Shown here: positions 45,934 to 57,189 of the stretch, piece by piece | How positions within the stretch are numbered: position 1 is the first letter of the stretch | Layout: each line of letters begins with the position of its first letter | NCBI RefSeq assembly: GCF_047663525.1 | Contig: NC_092597.1 | Location: 24,018,501-24,082,500 of the forward strand | DNA: 64,000 nt | DNA from: Anas platyrhynchos | Taxonomy: Eukaryota; Chordata; Aves; Anseriformes; Anatidae | Direction: 5' to 3' | The notes under the pieces: generated by a model | Database searches by the model: none | What the model was told of the DNA's origin: nothing | Seen by the model: the letters and a program-made list of their open reading frames with translations, nothing else | Translations under genes and position numbers: made by a program

Positions 45934-46007
45934 TGTTTGTATGATAGGTTTATGATAGGTTTATGATAGGATATGATGGGTTTGTGATAGGTGATGATGG
46001 GTTTATC
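45934..46007 (+). repeat. 11-bp minisatellite, TTTATGATAGG type
   Basis: About six imperfect copies of a GGTTTATGATA-like unit; the right-hand copies drift to GGTTTGTGATA and GGTGATGAT. Confidence 0.85.
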
Positions 46008-46084
46008 AGACCTGGGAACATCCCGCAGCACATCCTGCGCCGCCGATTCTGGCGCACGGTCCGTGACCCGAGATACCAACGGTC

Positions 46085-46195
46085 CACGAGACACAAGCCA
46101 ACAGATGCAGGGAGAGACAACAATTTTAAAACCATTAGGCAAATGACTGTGGTCTTCTTAATTACAACTCAAGCTGTATCACAGGAAACCTTTCA
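46085..46195. promoter_or_regulatory. Small AT-richer island
   Basis: It has ACAATTTTAAAACC and CTTAATTACAAC words. Confidence 0.32.
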
Positions 46196-46619
46196 GGGAA
46201 GGAGCGCGCGGCGCTAATGGGAACGGAAACTTGTGCGCTTTATGGTCTCAAAATCCGGTTGTGTTTTCCCAGTGCTGGCCCCAGAGATGCCAGCAGTGCT
46301 GCTGCTGCCTGCTCTGCCTCACGGGGCTCCTTTGCTGCAGAGCTGTGAGCCTGGGAGTGCTGCTCCGAGGAGCTGCAGGAGAGGCTGAGCTTTTTGCTGG
46401 GAGATGCAGCGATACGGTGATCCCTCTGTGCCGTGACAATCCCAGGCTTCTTTTTATTTTTATCTTTTAAAGGAAAGATCAAGGGTTGCATTTAACAAAA
46501 CGAGATGCCCTTTATGCCTGTACACACCACCATCCCTCGTAGCTGATACCATGAAGGGAGAGCATCATTAAGGAATAACGAATGGCCCTGCACGGGCTCC
46601 ACCCAGCTCTCGGTGCTGG
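46196..46619. other. GC-rich spacer
   Basis: No gene or repeat recognised. Confidence 0.38.
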
Positions 46620-46740
46620 GAAGCCTAATTAGAGCGCGGAGATAACGATGGAGTGCTTGGATGAATTTGCATGGGACTCCAGCCTGTGTAGGGTATGAAA
46701 GTAATTTATTAAGCTTATTAGAGAGAAGCTTTTGTCACCG
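46620..46740. promoter_or_regulatory. Island with perfect octamer
   Basis: ATTTGCAT lies at 46665-46672. CCTAATTAGAG precedes it, and AGTAATTTATTAAGC follows. Confidence 0.42.
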
Positions 46741-46784
46741 CAGGCTGAGCCCCGGTGAGCCCCTGGGACCTCCAGCACCAGCTC

Positions 46785-46828
46785 CGGCTCTGCCCAGGTC
46801 CCTTCCAGCCCTGAGAATTCCCAAATCC
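46785..46828 (+). mobile_element. Possible CR1 3' terminus
   Basis: AGGTCCCTTCCAGCCCTGA followed by AATTC resembles the end of the CR1 3' UTR. Only about 25 bp agree, so this may be chance. Confidence 0.3.
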
Positions 46829-47494
46829 TGGGGCTAGGCCCAGGTAAGGTGGTGATGGGGAGGGAGGAATGGGTCCTGGTGCTGTGTCCAGAGGAGAGCA
46901 GGCAGTGATCCCAGTGGGATAACTGGAGACTGAGCCCGTGGCAGCAGCTTGCAGCAGGGAGCTGCGGGTACACTGGGGGCTCACAGCCCACTTCCCCCTC
47001 TGCAGCGCCTTTTTCAGCCAAGAAAACCATTTTGTTTGGCCTTGTGAAGCCAAAGGGGAAGGCAACGCTTTCTCCCAAATGTCTGGAAATCCCAGATAAC
47101 CAGCAGGAAAAGAGCAACATGGGTTTTGACAAGGGGCATCCCGCTCAGTCCCTGTGTGCTGGGGCAGGGGTGGGGGGCTGCACCCACCCGGGGGCTGTGC
47201 AGCCTGCACCGAGCCTGCCCCCGACTCTGTTTTGGGTGAAAACACATTTATTTTGCCAGCTTTAGACTCGCTGCCTTTCCATTTTCCAGGGCGCAGCTTT
47301 GTTCTCGTCCAAGATGAAAGCCTCTGATCTCCTCCTTTAAAGCATTTTGCTTATTTGTGTTGGTTTGCCTCTTGTTGTTCCCTTCCCAAATTGGGGATGG
47401 CGCGTACTTGGCAGCCCCTCCGTGCAGCCGGGGAGCAGCTCCGTGGGCCAACGCCAGGGAAACCCAGCACTTTGCCCCCCCTCCGATTCCAGTT
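46829..47494. other. GC-rich spacer
   Basis: No gene or repeat recognised. Confidence 0.38.
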
Positions 47495-47635
47495 CCTGAC
47501 ATGGGATCGTCATTAACGCCGCTCGCCTAATGAACGCGGTCTGTGAACAATGGCAAACATGTAAACAGGTCTCGTCAGGCAAACTCTGATTAAAAGCGTG
47601 GTTTGGGTTAATTAGATGGAAGTGTCTTGGGTTGC
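47495..47635. promoter_or_regulatory. Island with SOX and FOX words
   Basis: AACAATGG (47546-47553) and GTAAACA (47561-47567) are 7 bp apart. CATTAACG, CCTAATGAACG and GTTAATTAGATG frame them. Confidence 0.45.
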
Positions 47636-48339
47636 TTTCCCTTTTCCATGAGCAGTTTTTGATGTTCGGAGAGGAAAAAAAAAATAAATTACAAAAGTTC
47701 AGGAGTTTTGGAGACGTTTATTTCCAGACCAAGGCACTTTTCTGAGGCTTCAATTGCGTTTTAGTGGAAAAGTGGCCAAGCAAAATCCTTCCAGTGGGGT
47801 GGGAGCTGCGGGTTTTTGTTGGTGCACGCAGACCATGCAGGGCTGGGGCTCTGGAGCCCTGTGGCTGCAGGACGAGGTGCAGCACCGAGCTGCTTGTAGG
47901 TTCGGGGGCTGCATTTCCAGCTCCCTGTCCCACCCCTCCTCCGGGAACCTTGCGCATTGAAAGCTTCTGTGAAGCTACCAGGGGTTTTGCATGGGAAAGG
48001 ATGGGGTAAATAGGTCCTGGGAGAAAGTAGGGGGAAAAAATCCCCCAACCCAGGTAACGTGTTACTTGCATGTAGAATGCATCCTAAGCTTGTCCTGGGC
48101 ATTCCCATCCCGGCTGGCAATCCTGCCCCCAGCACGTCTGGTGGGGCTGCCCCGTGCTTTCAGCCTAGGAAAGGGGTTTTAGGGTTAGCACGGGCTGAGA
48201 TAGCATCTGGGAGAACCAAACCTAAGCAGCTGATCTCTCCCTGCAAAGGGTTTCCCGTAGGCACCAACCCACGGATCCCACTGCTGGGTCCCTGGGCAGA
48301 TCCTGCAGCCCCGTGGTTCCCGTAAGCCTGGCTCCGGGA
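47636..48339. other. GC-rich spacer
   Basis: No gene. An A-rich run lies near 47672-47690. Confidence 0.38.
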
Positions 48340-48375
48340 GGAATGTGGCAGCGGTAATTGGAGGTAATTGGCACC
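48340..48375. promoter_or_regulatory. Duplicated GGTAATTG at 10-bp spacing
   Basis: GGTAATTG at 48353-48360 and again at 48363-48370 puts two homeodomain cores one helical turn apart. Confidence 0.35.
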
Positions 48376-48754
48376 GACCATGCCCCGCGATACCAGGGCC
48401 ACCTTCGGGGCTGCTGGAGCTTTGTTCTTTGCATATGGTTTGACCTGGGCGTGTTCCCTGCTCCGTAATTGCGTGCCGATAATCGCACACAGCCCGTGCG
48501 GCGGGCTCTTTTATGGGGCTTTTAATGCAGCCGTGACTTGCAGCAGCACAGAGAAAACGTCGACCAGAAGAGTGGGCTGATAGCCCTGGTTTGCTGCAGG
48601 AATTGCTCTGAGAAAGACACGAAAACACCCCATTAAACGCCCTGGCCCTATCCACGGGACAGCAGGAGAGGTCAGGGGTCCATGCTGCCCTCCGCTGTTA
48701 ATATTTTGGACTGAGCCACACTCCGCGATGTAGAGGTTTGGGCTACAACGCGTC
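48376..48754. other. Mixed spacer
   Basis: It holds TTTGCATATGG near 48428. No gene. Confidence 0.35.
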
Positions 48755-49250
48755 TGCCTTAATGAACTATAACAGCACAGAAGGCAATTATGTTTTTGTC
48801 TAGACCTGTCTAAGACCATCAACAGCACCTCATTACTTTACAGATTGTTAATGCTGTTGGCAGAAGTTGAAGATCCTCCTTGGAAAAAAAAAAAAAAAAA
48901 ATGTCAAATTTATTCTCTGTTGCTACATACTTCAGCTGATGATAAATGATAAATAGGGGCTTGTAGCTAATTAGACCTTGCTTTGTCCAGAGGCAGATAC
49001 ATGACTGTAAACCGTAACCATGATAAAAGGAAGAGGGGAAATGGCAGAGAACTCACATGAGGTTTCTTTTGGAGATCATTAGAAGCTTTAGGGAAATTAG
49101 GAGACAAAACTGCTGCTGGTGTATCAGCACATCTTCCCTGCGTATAAGGACTTGTGGTCAGCAATTAATCACACCGCGCTCGGGAGCCTGCGCGCAGGTT
49201 TGTTATGCAAATCTCTCCATTTTGGGTCATTTCTGTGTACATTACAAACC
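48755..49250. promoter_or_regulatory. Long AT-rich island with octamer
   Basis: It holds an A18 tract (48884-48901), then GATAAATGATAAATAGG and GCTAATTAGACC. A GC-rich 12-bp palindrome CCTGCGCGCAGG (49187-49198) is followed 6 bp later by a perfect octamer ATGCAAAT (49205-49212). Confidence 0.5.
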
Positions 49251-51299
49251 TGGAGAGGAGGAGGATACCCCCAGCGGGGTCTTCTATCAGCACTTCTCCG
49301 GTTTCCAGAGTCAATGACCCTTTGTTTTCCTGCCTCCCCATCCCTGTCCCCACCCTGTGCCCCCTGTGCCCACCCAGCGGCCGGGTGCCGAGCGGTGCCG
49401 CGGAGACACCCAGGAGCAGGACGCAGCAAACGATTTGGGCTCTGTCCGCACACGTTGTGAAAGCAGAGCTGCGTGTTGCGAGCTGCCAGCCAGCAGTAAT
49501 GGACTTGTTAGGCTCCTGATTGATGGCAGTGGCCTTGGAAATTGCCAGAAGCTCTTTCAATCTCCGTCTGGCTCGGAAGCGGCACCGCACGGGGACGGGG
49601 GAAGCGCTGACAGAGGGATTTGGGCAGCCTCACAACCAGCTGCTGAGGGAATGGTCCCCGGGCTGCTCCGTGGCACCCTGCAGGCATCAGCCCTTGGGCC
49701 CAGCAGCTCAAGACTCTGGATATTAGCAGCTGGGTGTCCCACAGGTCCCTGTGGATCTTGTCCCTGGAGCAGCCCCAGAGGGAAAGGTGCAGGGATGCGC
49801 CGTAGAGGGTGGTAACATGTAAGGCTCGGAGAAAAAAGTGTGATAGAAAAGATGAGAGGGTCAGCTTCACCTCAAACCTGAGTGACTCCGTGGTTCTGTG
49901 GTTTCCTGAATATATTCACAAGAGCTGCTGCCCATCCAGCATCCCAGGAGGTGAGCGGGGAGCAATGGTGACTGCCAGCAGCCCTCTCCATCACGTCCCA
50001 GCCCACGGTTGGGTTGAGCAGCACTGCCTTTCTGCAAAGTGCCAGCATTTGGGCAAGCTGAGCTTTGCCCCCCCTGTGTCTCTTCCTGCAGCATGCCAGG
50101 CTGCGTTTCTTTTGGAAAAAGCTGTTTCTTTACAGGTCTTCACTCCTCATTTTGTCCACGAGGATGAGGATTTCTTACCCTTTATGGTGCTCCTGAACTG
50201 GCATGGTGGGATGGCTGTGGCAGGGCTGGCTTTCCTGGCCCTTCGCCCTTAGCTCAGGGTCGCTGTGATCCATCAGTGCCACAAAGAAAGGAGCAAAATC
50301 CTACATGAGAAAGGCACCTGTAGTGCACTGGTCAGGATTTAAGGCCAGGCTTCTTGTGGAAGGTGTTATCCTACAGCAGAGAGCATCTCAGCTGTCCTTA
50401 TCTCTGAGCTTCCAGGGGTGAAAATCTGCAGTGGAAACTGAGAGCAGCTGACTTCACAGCCACATCCTCTGCTTCCTTAGGGTCTGGTGACTGGAAGGGG
50501 CTGGAGGACGAGCACTGGTGGGCGAGGAGGAAGGAGAGGGGAAAACTGTGTGGGGATGGGTGTGCACATCGGTGGCTACAGCACGCCCAGTGCCTGCGTG
50601 CGCTTCCCCGGGGCTAACATCGCTCCAGCGCTCATCCACACAGCTGGGAAGCAAACAGGGCGGTTATCCTGCTCAAAAGGCACATTTGGATGGGTTGATT
50701 AATGACGAGGAGCACGCCTTCTCTTAGGAAAGTCTCCTCTTGCTCCACGCTGGTCAATGCCAGAGGGGAGGGGTGCTGTTATTAATTGGGGAATTACCCC
50801 AAACAGGCCGATGCTATCCAGAGGTATGAAGGGTGCGAGTGTCTGCCCTGGAGAGCTTTCCATCTGAGCAGACGGGGTGGGAAGTGTAAGCCTGCAAGAT
50901 GTGCAAGCGTGCAGATGTTTATCTCGGAAGCTGGAAGCTTGGCAACCAGCAAGTGTCTTCATGTGACCGTGGATGGGGAAAGGGTTTTGGCTTGTTTTCG
51001 CTGGGGCTTTGGTACCAAGTCACCGTGTGGGAATGTGTACAGGAGCGGATGCGTGCTGCTTGCCCATCCCGTGTCTCAAAGCACATCTTTCCCTGAGTTT
51101 TACCCCTTTTTTTTTCGCCATTTTTCCTTTCTCTCCAGGTGAGCTAAGGACAGGGCAGCTTTTGGAGCCCCCCTCCTGCCCACAGCCCATGGGCGTTGTG
51201 GAGGTATCAGCAAGCAAGGCGAGCCCGGGGCACAGATAAAGCACTGGATGGGGTTTCATCCACAAGGGAAGCCTGTTCAAAGCAGAGCTGGTCTGGAAC
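49251..51299. other. GC-rich to mixed spacer
   Basis: About 2 kb with no island and no gene. 50260-50460 has transcript-like even composition but no open frame or known repeat. Confidence 0.4.
49835..49912 (+). mobile_element. Possible CR1 3' end
   Basis: A GAGGGTCAGCTTC...CCT stretch is followed by GACTCCGTGGTTCTGTGG. This resembles the CR1 tail of GGTCCCTTCCAACC plus GATTCTRTG repeats, with many transitions. Confidence 0.4.
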
Positions 51300-51560
51300 A
51301 CGGTTATTAGGTTTGGAGGATGGAGAGCTCATTTTACAAGGGTAGACAGAATTTGCTTGCTTAATCAAGAAAAACAGCCCGTGGAGGAGATTATGCTTGA
51401 GATTAATAGATATACCAGGGACAGAAGCATGAAGGAAGATGAAATTTTGTAATGCAGATGTGAATAAATGAGGGCTTGACTTCAGAAGAAGGCTTGCAGC
51501 CCTCTGAGAGGGGAAGTACTGTGATCGCCTTGGAGAAGTTTCAAGTTTGAGGCTGATTGT
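51300..51560. other. Purine-biased block of unknown origin
   Basis: This 260-bp plus-strand purine-rich, evenly AT-enriched block differs from both the islands (it lacks TAAT clusters) and the spacers. It might be an eroded interspersed repeat; I do not recognise a family. Confidence 0.3.
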
Positions 51561-51999
51561 GGGATCTTATGGTGTGTCTGGCTGGGAACAGGCTCTGCAG
51601 CCCTTCCAGTCCTGTGTGAAGAAAACTGGCCCTCACAGAGCTGCTACATGGAGAAATAGTTTATTTTTGTCCCTATTTTGGCCAACTCAAATGTGCCTTT
51701 CCATCAGCAGCGCAGACAGCAGGGGGGCATTCGGGTGATATCCAGGTGGCGAGGTCCCCCCTGAGCCCTGGGGACTGTGGCACTGCGTCTCCACCAGAAA
51801 TCCCTGCCCTAAAACCAGTGCTCCCAGTGCAGAACCTGCTGGCAGAGCTGAGGCTTTCCATTTCCCCATTTCCCAGCCCCAGCCTCACATTGTGCCGTGC
51901 CCCATCCTCCCCGCGTCCCCCCGCGGAGCGCCTCCTTCTGCAGCAAACTTGTAGAGATCGAGGGAGCCCAAACTGCTCATCTCGGTGACCCCAATCTAA
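51561..51999. other. GC-rich spacer
   Basis: No gene or repeat recognised. Confidence 0.38.
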
Positions 52000-52420
52000 T
52001 TTAGGTTGTTTATCTTCACCGCAGAAAGAAAATTAGAAAAAAAAAAAAAAAAAAAAGAAATCAAATCATAGTTGTGGAATTCATTGCAGCGTTTATTATC
52101 CTCTATTGTATTATCTTCAGCCCTAGCACAGACTTTGCAGCCACGCGGCGTTGCTTGCTCGGTGCTGTGCCAATGCGCCTCGCTGTGACCTGGAGGGATC
52201 ACTATGTCTTAGGTATAAAATGTTATTTTGTTCCCTCTTTTTCAATCTTGGGGCTCGTTTCAGTGAATGTGATCATTTCAAATTGTTCTCAGCAGTGAGG
52301 TATTTTTTTTAATGGACTATTGAGCTCAGATAACAAATTTTAAATTATAACACACATGACCTGAGCCAATTTAAACTTAATCTAAAATGCCGAATAGCTA
52401 CTGCTCAAAATGGCTGAAAG
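52000..52420. promoter_or_regulatory. AT-rich island with A20 tract
   Basis: A20 lies at 52037-52056. GTTTATTATCC, GTATTATC, CAAATTTTAAATTATAAC and the half-site TGACCT (52357-52362) follow. Confidence 0.45.
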
Positions 52421-52437
52421 AACACACACACACACAG
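52421..52437 (+). repeat. Short (AC)n
   Basis: About seven AC dinucleotides. Confidence 0.9.
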
Positions 52438-52690
52438 AGTTGTTGTGCAAAGAAAGTTATTGCAGTGAAGCGAGCAAGGGCTCCAACCCACAAGGAGGAG
52501 GAAGCCTTGATCGAGTAAATCACCAGACACATGATGGAGAAGGGGTGTTTAAAGCAGATTTGCGTGGACCGAAATCTCAATTAAAATATTTTTGCGTCTC
52601 CTCAAGCCGCATTAAAAAGCAGGCTGCCACAATACGATTATTATTTTTTTTTTTAGTGTTCATTTGTGTCTAGGCTGTCATTAGATTACC
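52438..52690. promoter_or_regulatory. AT-rich island, right partner
   Basis: It holds GAGTAAATCAC, CTCAATTAAAATATT and ACGATTATTATT words and ends with CATTAGATTACCC. Confidence 0.4.
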
Positions 52691-53513
52691 CAGGCTCGAG
52701 CCAGCCCACGATGCTGCTGCGAGGTGGGGTACCCAGGGAAAGGCTCGGCTTCGGGATGCTCATCACTGGCGTCCGAGGCCTTGCTGTAACTCATTAGGCA
52801 ACTTGATTTAATATGTCACGCATCCATTGTGCTGTCCTCTGCCAAGGAGGGTTGTCCAGGCTTGTGGGTTTTGGTTTGAATTACTTTCATTGTGTGCAGA
52901 CACAGAGCACCCCGGAGGGGCAAGGACGGAGCACGGAGTCCTGCTCGCTGGGTCTGGTCCCCTTGTTCCCGGGGGTCATCTCCTGGGATCTGGGCTGTGG
53001 AAACGCAGGGTTTTTGTGTGGGCTGCCGCAAGCCATCGCTTGGTGACGCCCGGTTATGTTAGGAGCTGCTGCCCTGATGTGAGCAGAGCACAAAACCCAG
53101 CTGGAGGTGCTCGGGTCTGGGGCCACGCTAATGGGCTGCTCCTGCATCACCTGCTGATGGTCCTCCAAGCATCACCCGTGCAATTATTAATTAAGATTTT
53201 CCCAGCTGCTTTTTGGCCAAATAGATTAGACTGAGCTCCCAGGGAATGGGTCTGGGAGAGCCTCGGAGTGCTGATAACACGTGTGGCTTGGTCCAAGGAA
53301 AACCTAAACTGAAACCAGGAAGGGAGCTCCACTTTTAGGAGCATTTGCTGAGTTTCTTGGGATGGGGAGGGAGCTGGGCGGCTCAGCCCCATGGCAGGTT
53401 GGTGTGGGTAAGGGTCCGCCAGCTCCTGCCCCCCAAAGGGAGCAGCAGAAGTGCAAGTGTGCACGGCGCTGCAGGCAGCTCCATGCTGCTCACCGTGCTG
53501 AGGGCTGTGGCCA
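52691..53513. other. GC-rich spacer with one AT patch
   Basis: 53175-53240 has CAATTATTAATTAAG, then the sequence turns GC-rich again. No gene. Confidence 0.38.
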
Positions 53514-53514
53514 G

Positions 53515-53745
53515 GACATGCCGAGCCATGCCGAGCTGTGTCATGCCATGCTGAGGTGTGCCGAGGTGTGCTGAGCCGTGCCGTGCTGTGCCATGCTGAG
53601 CTGCGCTGTGCCAAGCCGTGCCATGCTGTGCCGAGCCAAACTGAGCCATGCGAGGCTGCGCCAAGTCGTGCTGAGCCACGCCGTGCCAAACTGTGCCAAG
53701 CTGAGCCATTTGCAATCTGTGCCAAGCCGTGCCAAGCCGTGGGAG
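53515..53745 (+). repeat. Decamer/pentamer minisatellite, CCGAGCCATG type
   Basis: About 23 ten-base units of the pattern CYRWGCYRTG (for example CCGAGCCATG, CTGAGCCGTG, CCATGCTGTG) sit almost perfectly in a 10-bp register. The histidine-, tryptophan- and alanine-rich minus-strand frames are its translation and not a gene. Confidence 0.9.
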
Positions 53746-53794
53746 CAGCCGTGACAAGCCCGCAACCATAAACCCTGTGTGCAGGAAATCATCC

Positions 53795-54345
53795 GTGCTG
53801 AATAAAATGACAACAGAGCTGTAATGCTTTGTGGAGTGTGTTTAATGAAAATATCAGCCCGGGCCTATGACATGAGGCATTCATGTATAATAAAATGAGG
53901 TTCCTGAAACACTTCAGAGCATAAACCATCTGGTCTGCTGTGATGTACTAACAGCTTTGACTAATTTTTAATGCAGGTTTTATGACGGATATGCACATCA
54001 TGCTACCCATGCATAAGGAAGATACAGCCTGGCTGCACTTTGAACTGAACTGACTGATGATGAATTTGTCTCCCATTTTAATTACTTTCTGTACATTAAA
54101 GGTGTAGTGGACCATGTGAAGTGCTTTGTCTGTCTTATCCCCTCTGTGTCCCCACGTTTCTGTAAAGTGCTGGAGCTGCCTCCACTCCCTTATCTGCAGC
54201 GACGTGTGCGGGCAACAGAAAAAAGGGAGATGGAGTAAAAAACGCCGCAGATAGGATTCGGTCAATAAACACATCAAGCCACCAGCAACAAGCACATTTC
54301 ATGAGGTTAATTAGTTCTTATTAATTATGTCCCTGGAAATGTTCT
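53795..54345. promoter_or_regulatory. Long AT-rich island, candidate CNE cluster
   Basis: About 550 bp. CTTTGAA lies at 54038-54044 and ACTAATTTTTAATGC near 53957. The right edge has twin TTAATTA words at 54307-54313 and 54321-54327, 14 bp apart start to start. Confidence 0.5.
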
Positions 54346-54494
54346 GCAGCCCATATGGCAAGGCTTGGTGCTGCCTGGTGGTGCTTTGCAGGGAGAGCTC
54401 ACCATTTCACTCAGCACAAATCAAAGCCGTGCCCAGCGTTTGCAAAAGGCTTTCAGCCTGAAATCTCTGCTTGTGCTGCCACGCTCTCAGCTGT
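54346..54494. other. GC-rich gap
   Basis: Nothing recognised. Confidence 0.35.
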
Positions 54495-54575
54495 CTCTCG
54501 CCAGCTTCTTTCTCTTTAATGAATTTTTAAAACACTTTATCAGCTTCAGAACATATTTGTTTAACGCAGCCTGAG
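54495..54575. promoter_or_regulatory. Small AT-rich island
   Basis: CTTTAATGAATTTTTAAAAC and GTTTAACGC words. Confidence 0.3.
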
Positions 54576-54860
54576 TGGAACCATTCATCTGAGCAAGCCC
54601 CAGCCGTGGGGATGCTGCTGAAATGGACTTGGCCTCGTCGGGCTGAGCCATGACCAGCACTGGTGGTGAAACCCAGGCAGGACTTCTGCCCGTTTCACAC
54701 TGACTCTGCAGCCTGGTTTGTGAGTGTCTGGATTCCCGGGAGAGCCATTTCCCTGAGGGGAACTCGGTTTTGGAAAGGGGAGCATCTCCTCCGCTGGATT
54801 CTTCTGACCAAATGTGAATGACTCCTGATTTCAGCTTGGAAGGGCCGTGCCCCAGTTTCT
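54576..54860. other. GC-rich spacer
   Basis: Nothing recognised. Confidence 0.35.
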
Positions 54861-55330
54861 CCAACTTTTCCCATCTTTCAAAACAAAGGAGAATAAGAAG
54901 AAGTCTGAAAATAGTTTTTCTTCCTTAAATTGCACATATTTATCATGGAGGAATGTGTTTTGATCAGAAAAGTAGCTTTTATTCAGTAAAAAAGGGACTT
55001 GTGAGTGGCTGAAGCTGTGCATGTGTGCATGCTCCTGCTAAAGCCCTGCACGGCCCAAGCTGAACATGATTTTCTTTACTGGTTAGCTACGATATTAGGA
55101 CTTAACTTGTCATTTAAAACGCATGACAGGACTTCAGTAAACAAGATGAAGACTTTTTATAGCTCCCCTTTCTCTCTCTTTCCATTGTGCGTGGAACAGG
55201 ACAGACCATTAATTGCAAATACATTATCTAATGACTCTCGTCTTTTGTTTATTCAGAAAGTCATTTGTGAACCGATCACGATTCCTCTAACTGCCGTCAG
55301 CGTTTGGGGATGAATGAGCTTTACTGTAGT
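54861..55330. promoter_or_regulatory. Long AT-rich island, candidate CNE
   Basis: It holds TTGCACATATTTATC, CAGTAAACAAG (FOX-like) and CATTAATTGCAAATAC near 55208. A plus-strand frame of 102 codons (55005-55313) crosses it by chance; I see no domain or start context. Confidence 0.46.
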
Positions 55331-55604
55331 CTGGGAATTCGGCTTTGGCTGTCCGAGCTGTGTCGGTTTTGATGCTCGCAGCGTTGTCCTGGCTTTGCTC
55401 ATTGATGGGCCAGATGAGGCATTTGAAATGGGAGAGTGCTAAATAATGAGGAACCCGCTTCCTTAAACGAGTATCCAGACATGCCGAATGTCATAAGGCT
55501 TCGGGGATTCACCAGGATTTGGACAAATTAGCCAGCAGTCATCCTGCTCCTTGAGGAAAGCCAACGCAATGGCTGGGCTGCGAGCGACCGCAGACAAAAC
55601 ACGC
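55331..55604. promoter_or_regulatory. Moderately AT-rich stretch
   Basis: The best part is 55425-55560 with GCTAAATAATGAGG and CAAATTAGCC; the rest is mixed. Confidence 0.3.
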
Positions 55605-55726
55605 CGTGTTTTATTAGCAGGAACATCCACAAATCATGGCTGATGCGCTGCAGCCAGCTCGGAGTAGAAACTTAATTTGTAATCTGACTTTAAAGAAATA
55701 AAAAGGGGAAAAAAAAAAAAAAAAAA
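55605..55726. promoter_or_regulatory. Short AT-rich island ending in A18
   Basis: CTTAATTTGTAATC lies near 55671; A18 occupies 55709-55726. Confidence 0.33.
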
Positions 55727-56039
55727 GAAAGAAAAACAGTACCGAGGCTGGGCTTGGTGACTGACCAGAAGGGAAAGCACCTACGAGCTGCAAATCAACT
55801 GCTAAGGACAGAAACTCCTTTGAGTGGAACGCATTAAAAAGCAAAATGTCATCTTATTGGAAGCGCGTTTCATCTTGCTAACAAGCACTCTGCCTCCTGC
55901 CCTTTTCCTGGAGGATTTTAGCTTTGCCTCTATTTTTTTTTTTTTTTTCTTCTGCATTTTCTCTCTCTTTCTCTCTGCGGATCTCCAAGGGAGCAGCTTG
56001 CGTCACCCTCTCGGATGGGTGGTAATGGGGCTGTTCTCC
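55727..56039. other. Mixed spacer with T-tract
   Basis: T16 at 55933-55948 is followed by CT-rich sequence. No gene. Confidence 0.4.
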
Positions 56040-56325
56040 CATTAGCAGCAGTAATAGCAAGTTCAGCACTTAAACCGCGCGCTAACTGATTTAAGCGGTT
56101 TTGTCTAGACTGTACTTGATCACCAGGCACAGATATTAAATGCATCTCTATCGCTGCGTGCAGCTCCAGACAGCTGCTGCATTTGCATACCGTGTTCCCC
56201 AGTACAGACACGATCCTGCTTCTCAAAGTTTCTTCAGGGAATACCTCACAGTTGGCCTTGTTTGTTTAGGAAAATATTTATACAAGTTGTTCTTTGAACT
56301 GCAATGCTCACTGAGAGAGGCTTCC
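56040..56325. promoter_or_regulatory. Island with octamer and a short hairpin
   Basis: A perfect octamer ATTTGCAT lies at 56181-56188. AAACCGC (56072-56078) and GCGGTTT (56095-56101) form 7-bp inverted arms with a 16-bp spacer. Confidence 0.45.
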
Positions 56326-57189
56326 TGATGCTGGCGTGAGCTGGGAGGGGAAGAGCTGGTCCTGGGCACGCAGGGCTGTCGGGGGATTCGCTGCCCTGGC
56401 TGCAGCTTGCAGGTTTTATCCATCACTACTGATGTCCCTTTGTGGTCTTTGAGCTCCCAGTTTGGCTTCCCACCAGGGAAGCTCCCCAAAACATGATGCC
56501 TCCCCGAAATACAAAGCTTCTCCAGAACAGTGCCAGGTACTGATGCTGGATCTGATGTACCACATGGCATCTTTCCATCCTGCTCAGCAGAGGTGTCCAG
56601 GACGGGTCCCCACATACCCACTGAGGTTATCCAGGATGCCAGGAGCCAAGCAAAGATCTGGGCAAATCCCCGGTTCTTGGGGTGCACCCTGAGCACCGCC
56701 TGTCCCTCAAAGGGCTGGTCCCAGCTGGGCATGTGGCCTTACAGTGGGAGCAGGAACCTGTAGGTTGCTTTTGCCCTGTCGACATCAGGTCCATTAATAG
56801 GCACCTGATTGCCTAATTCAGAGCCAGACGTGAATGAGCAGCTTTATTCAGACGGGTGAGTTTGCACCAGTGGGTGCCATCGCTGGGCAGCACTGCCAGG
56901 CACCAGGCTTTGGCTGTTGAGTCGAGACCAAACCCTTGCCCGGGCTCGTTTCCCTGCTTGCAATGACAGCCGAGTCCCCTGCCTGTCCTTTTTATTTTTA
57001 GGACCTTTTTATTAGGTCAAAAATGTGGCTGACTTCTTCCCTCCGACTGCACGTTTCCTGTTTTCTTTGGGGACCTGGAGCACAACGCACGGAGCCGCGG
57101 GGAGGAGCCGCGGCCGCCCGGACAGACGAAGCTTTCCACGGGTTCCCCTGGGATTCCCGGCCTGGCCCTGCACACACACGAGTGGTTTA
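56326..57189. other. GC-rich spacer with AT patch and CpG patch
   Basis: A small AT patch at 56785-56850 has CATTAATAGGC and GCCTAATTC. CpGs are dense at 57085-57150. No gene. Confidence 0.38.

Noticed and set aside
48176-48190. TTTTAGGGTTAG telomere-like word
   Set aside because: Less than two units; no array.
53147-53769. Minus-strand frames rich in Ala, Trp, His and Gly
   Set aside because: They are translations of the decamer minisatellite; the same peptide words appear at the 21.34-kb array.
55005-55313. 102-codon open frame across an AT-rich island
   Set aside because: Unusual for such AT content, but no recognisable domain, splice signals or codon pattern; chance is the simpler reading.
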